From positions 1-17,140 of the forward strand of contig JAHDGP010000044.1 in the NCBI GenBank assembly GCA_020627525.1: a stretch of 17,140 nt of DNA, given 5' to 3'. Positions within the stretch are counted from its first letter, which is position 1. Every line of letters starts with the position of its first letter. The stretch is from Bacteroidota bacterium. GTDB taxonomy: Bacteria; Bacteroidota; Bacteroidia; Chitinophagales; UBA2359. Below the pieces are notes generated by a model. The model was not told where the DNA came from and ran no database searches. It worked only from the letters and a program-made list of their open reading frames with translations. Positions 16,801 to 17,140 of this stretch are shown one piece after another. A program made the translations under genes and the position numbers.

Positions 16801-17140
16801 CTAAAGAAATTGGAGACCTTACAAGCTTAAAATGGTTACGTTTAAACGATAATCAGTTAAGTGGAAATATTCCTTCAGAGATAGGTAATATTCCTAATTT
16901 AGAAACATTATGGTTACATAATAATTTATTAAGTGGTTGCTATCCCACAAGCATCTGCAATTTACCATACAGCAGTAATGGTTTTGATTGCTCTAACAAT
17001 CCAAACTTGCCAGACAACGGTTCTGATCAAGGCTTCGATGATTTCTGTAATGGCATTTCGCCTCCTTGTATTTACAACTGCCTCGAACAAGATTCTTTAG
17101 CCCTAGTAACTTTGTACAACTCAACGAACGGACCTAATTG
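13827..17140 (+). CDS. Secreted M4 metallopeptidase with PKD and leucine-rich repeat modules (runs off window end)
   Basis: I translated the frame from the ATG at 13827: 1104 codons without a stop up to the window edge. Order: signal peptide 1-25 (MLTRNLLSVFWILPW, ends LKAQ); FTP/PepSY-type propeptide about 30-230; M4 domain about 243-551; Kre9/KNH-like 557-649 (LTAPNGGE, SLNGGSTW); two PKD-like domains about 651-735 and 736-808 (YNWTLGDGT); a LRR cap, DSLALVALYNSTDGPNW, from 816; plant-like LRRs of 24 residues about 857-1045; then a second cap from 1089. Active-site residues are intact: HEYSH (H370, E371, H374), E394 in GALNESFAD, and H459 in DNGGVH. It is the paralogue of the gene at 10347-13631, identical in spacing to residue 649. 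A T9SS sorting tail is expected beyond the window. The LRR part suggests adhesion or substrate binding. Confidence 0.92.
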   Translation, partial: MLTRNLLSVFWILPWLLMPLTLKAQSEKAKAAFAEIANSQSTNEFIWVKPEAQISKAAYLDKTKEIFDLTTHSTLVETKQHIDKVSITHSRFQQQYKGIPIEGAEYLLHEKEGFIQTSNGYLLSGLNLEINPSLTEVDALSLLLEQIGAELYAWEDETMETLIKHQKEDKNASHYPKGKLSIVSPNENGFDKNPNNYQLVYAFDVYALEPHTAFTYYVNAHTAEIINKDPLIHECGFTGDAATHYYGTHTINTNYDGSNYILRDCARNIETFDANGTFNTPINDITDSDNNWTGNSEKSGVTAHWITGKCHDYFLNTHNRNGYDGYFGKLMTWVNYGNSINASWINGFLKFGNGDGQTLGPMTTIDIVGHEYSHGVVEHTANLKYKFEPGALNESFADIFGTIIEFKNDPGNFDWLMGEDASLTGTPSRSLSDPNAYEQPDTYMGNHWYIGGGDNGGVHKNSGVQNHWFYLLSNGGSGTNDNEYSYTVNAIGIDKAANIVYKTLNDYLTRNSKYTDAVTTSIQAATDLFGANSFEVQQVIEAWCAVGLGDCSGNTYGTLTLTAPNGGETYNQGIISPIAWNRTGNINNITLEFSLNGGSTWQLITDNTPNDGNYDWNVPAYATTVAIVQITANDNNTISDVSDEYFTIQPCDVVADFVASTDTICEGSSVTFTNLSTGNITGFEWQVNGNLVGTSSNLTYTFNQTGNNTVELRALNGGVCSDFYEMGIFVEMGADANFTYNVNGLAISLNAPVNSSETIYNWTLGDGTTKNNSVVYHGYDNSGSYQICLSVSNENCTENHCKNINLTGQFSCLTNDSLALVALYNSTDGPNWTNSWNLSQPISTWNGVNLTTNNCNIQSLSLQNNQLNGQIPEALYTLSYIYSLGLTSNQLTGKISSSIGNLSNLRHLFLGQNLLSGIIPNELGSLSALESLYLHGNGLSGNIPVELGNLSNLKILYLQNNNLSGNIPVELGNLSDLQNMYLVNNQLSGNIPKEIGDLTSLKWLRLNDNQLSGNIPSEIGNIPNLETLWLHNNLLSGCYPTSICNLPYSSNGFDCSNNPNLPDNGSDQGFDDFCNGISPPCIYNCLEQDSLALVTLYNSTNGPN
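16395..16961 (+). repeat. Tandem 72-nt leucine-rich repeat units inside the metallopeptidase gene
   Basis: About eight repeats of 24 codons with the plant-type pattern LxxLYLxxNxLSGxIPxELGNLSNL. The units around 16650-16760 are the most alike, sharing LSGNIPVELGNLS twice, pointing to recent internal duplication or conversion. This is coding repeat, not CRISPR. Confidence 0.85.

Noticed and set aside
16395..16961. Regular repeats as a CRISPR array
   Set aside because: The period is 72 nt in an open coding frame, units are diverged, and the translation is a textbook leucine-rich repeat.
1..17140. tRNA, rRNA, transposase or integrase genes
   Set aside because: I looked for cloverleaf-like or rRNA-like stretches and transposase motifs near the repeats and saw none, so the repeats are not called as insertion sequences.

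Overview
The window reads as chromosomal DNA from a Bacteroidota bacterium, most likely a Saprospiraceae/Chitinophagia-type marine or sludge organism. Grounds: AT-rich sequence with AT-rich leaders and no clear Shine-Dalgarno sites, many signal peptides ending in Ala-Gln, DUF1800/DUF1501/discoidin gene trios, dockerin-like tails, and large secreted metallopeptidases with PKD, cohesin-like, '3-coathanger stack' and plant-like LRR modules. No database search was possible, so the taxonomic call is inference.

Layout. (1) 1-2267: end of a first cassette, a DUF1501 protein cut by the window edge followed 10 bp later by a discoidin/dockerin-like secreted protein, closed by a good intrinsic terminator at 2329-2365. 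(2) 2518-6957: a complete second copy of the same cassette, DUF1800, DUF1501 and discoidin/dockerin, with gaps of 7 and 11 bp, surely one operon. (3) 7008-8694: two about 100-bp direct repeat copies, each with a stem-loop, bracket a small two-gene module: an unrecognised reading frame interrupted by one in-frame TAA, overlapping by 7 bp a small lipoprotein gene. (4) 8716-10200, minus strand: an about 494-aa helical protein of unknown function. A divergent intergenic region with a perfect 11-bp inverted repeat separates it from (5) 10347-13631, an M4 (thermolysin family) metallopeptidase with Ig-like, dockerin-like, cohesin-like and coathanger modules and an apparently truncated type IX secretion (T9SS) sorting domain. 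(6) 13827 to beyond the window end: a second M4 metallopeptidase, whose 1104 visible codons are uninterrupted, with PKD and leucine-rich repeat modules.

How the genes fit together: nearly everything is exported. The DUF1800/DUF1501/discoidin trio is a conserved Bacteroidota export cassette of unknown biochemical role, here duplicated in tandem. The two metallopeptidases are also tandem paralogues: about 650 N-terminal residues align without net length change, and the C-terminal display modules are completely different. The region has evolved by tandem duplication with exchange of tail domains. The small repeat-flanked module between the two halves is the least explained part.
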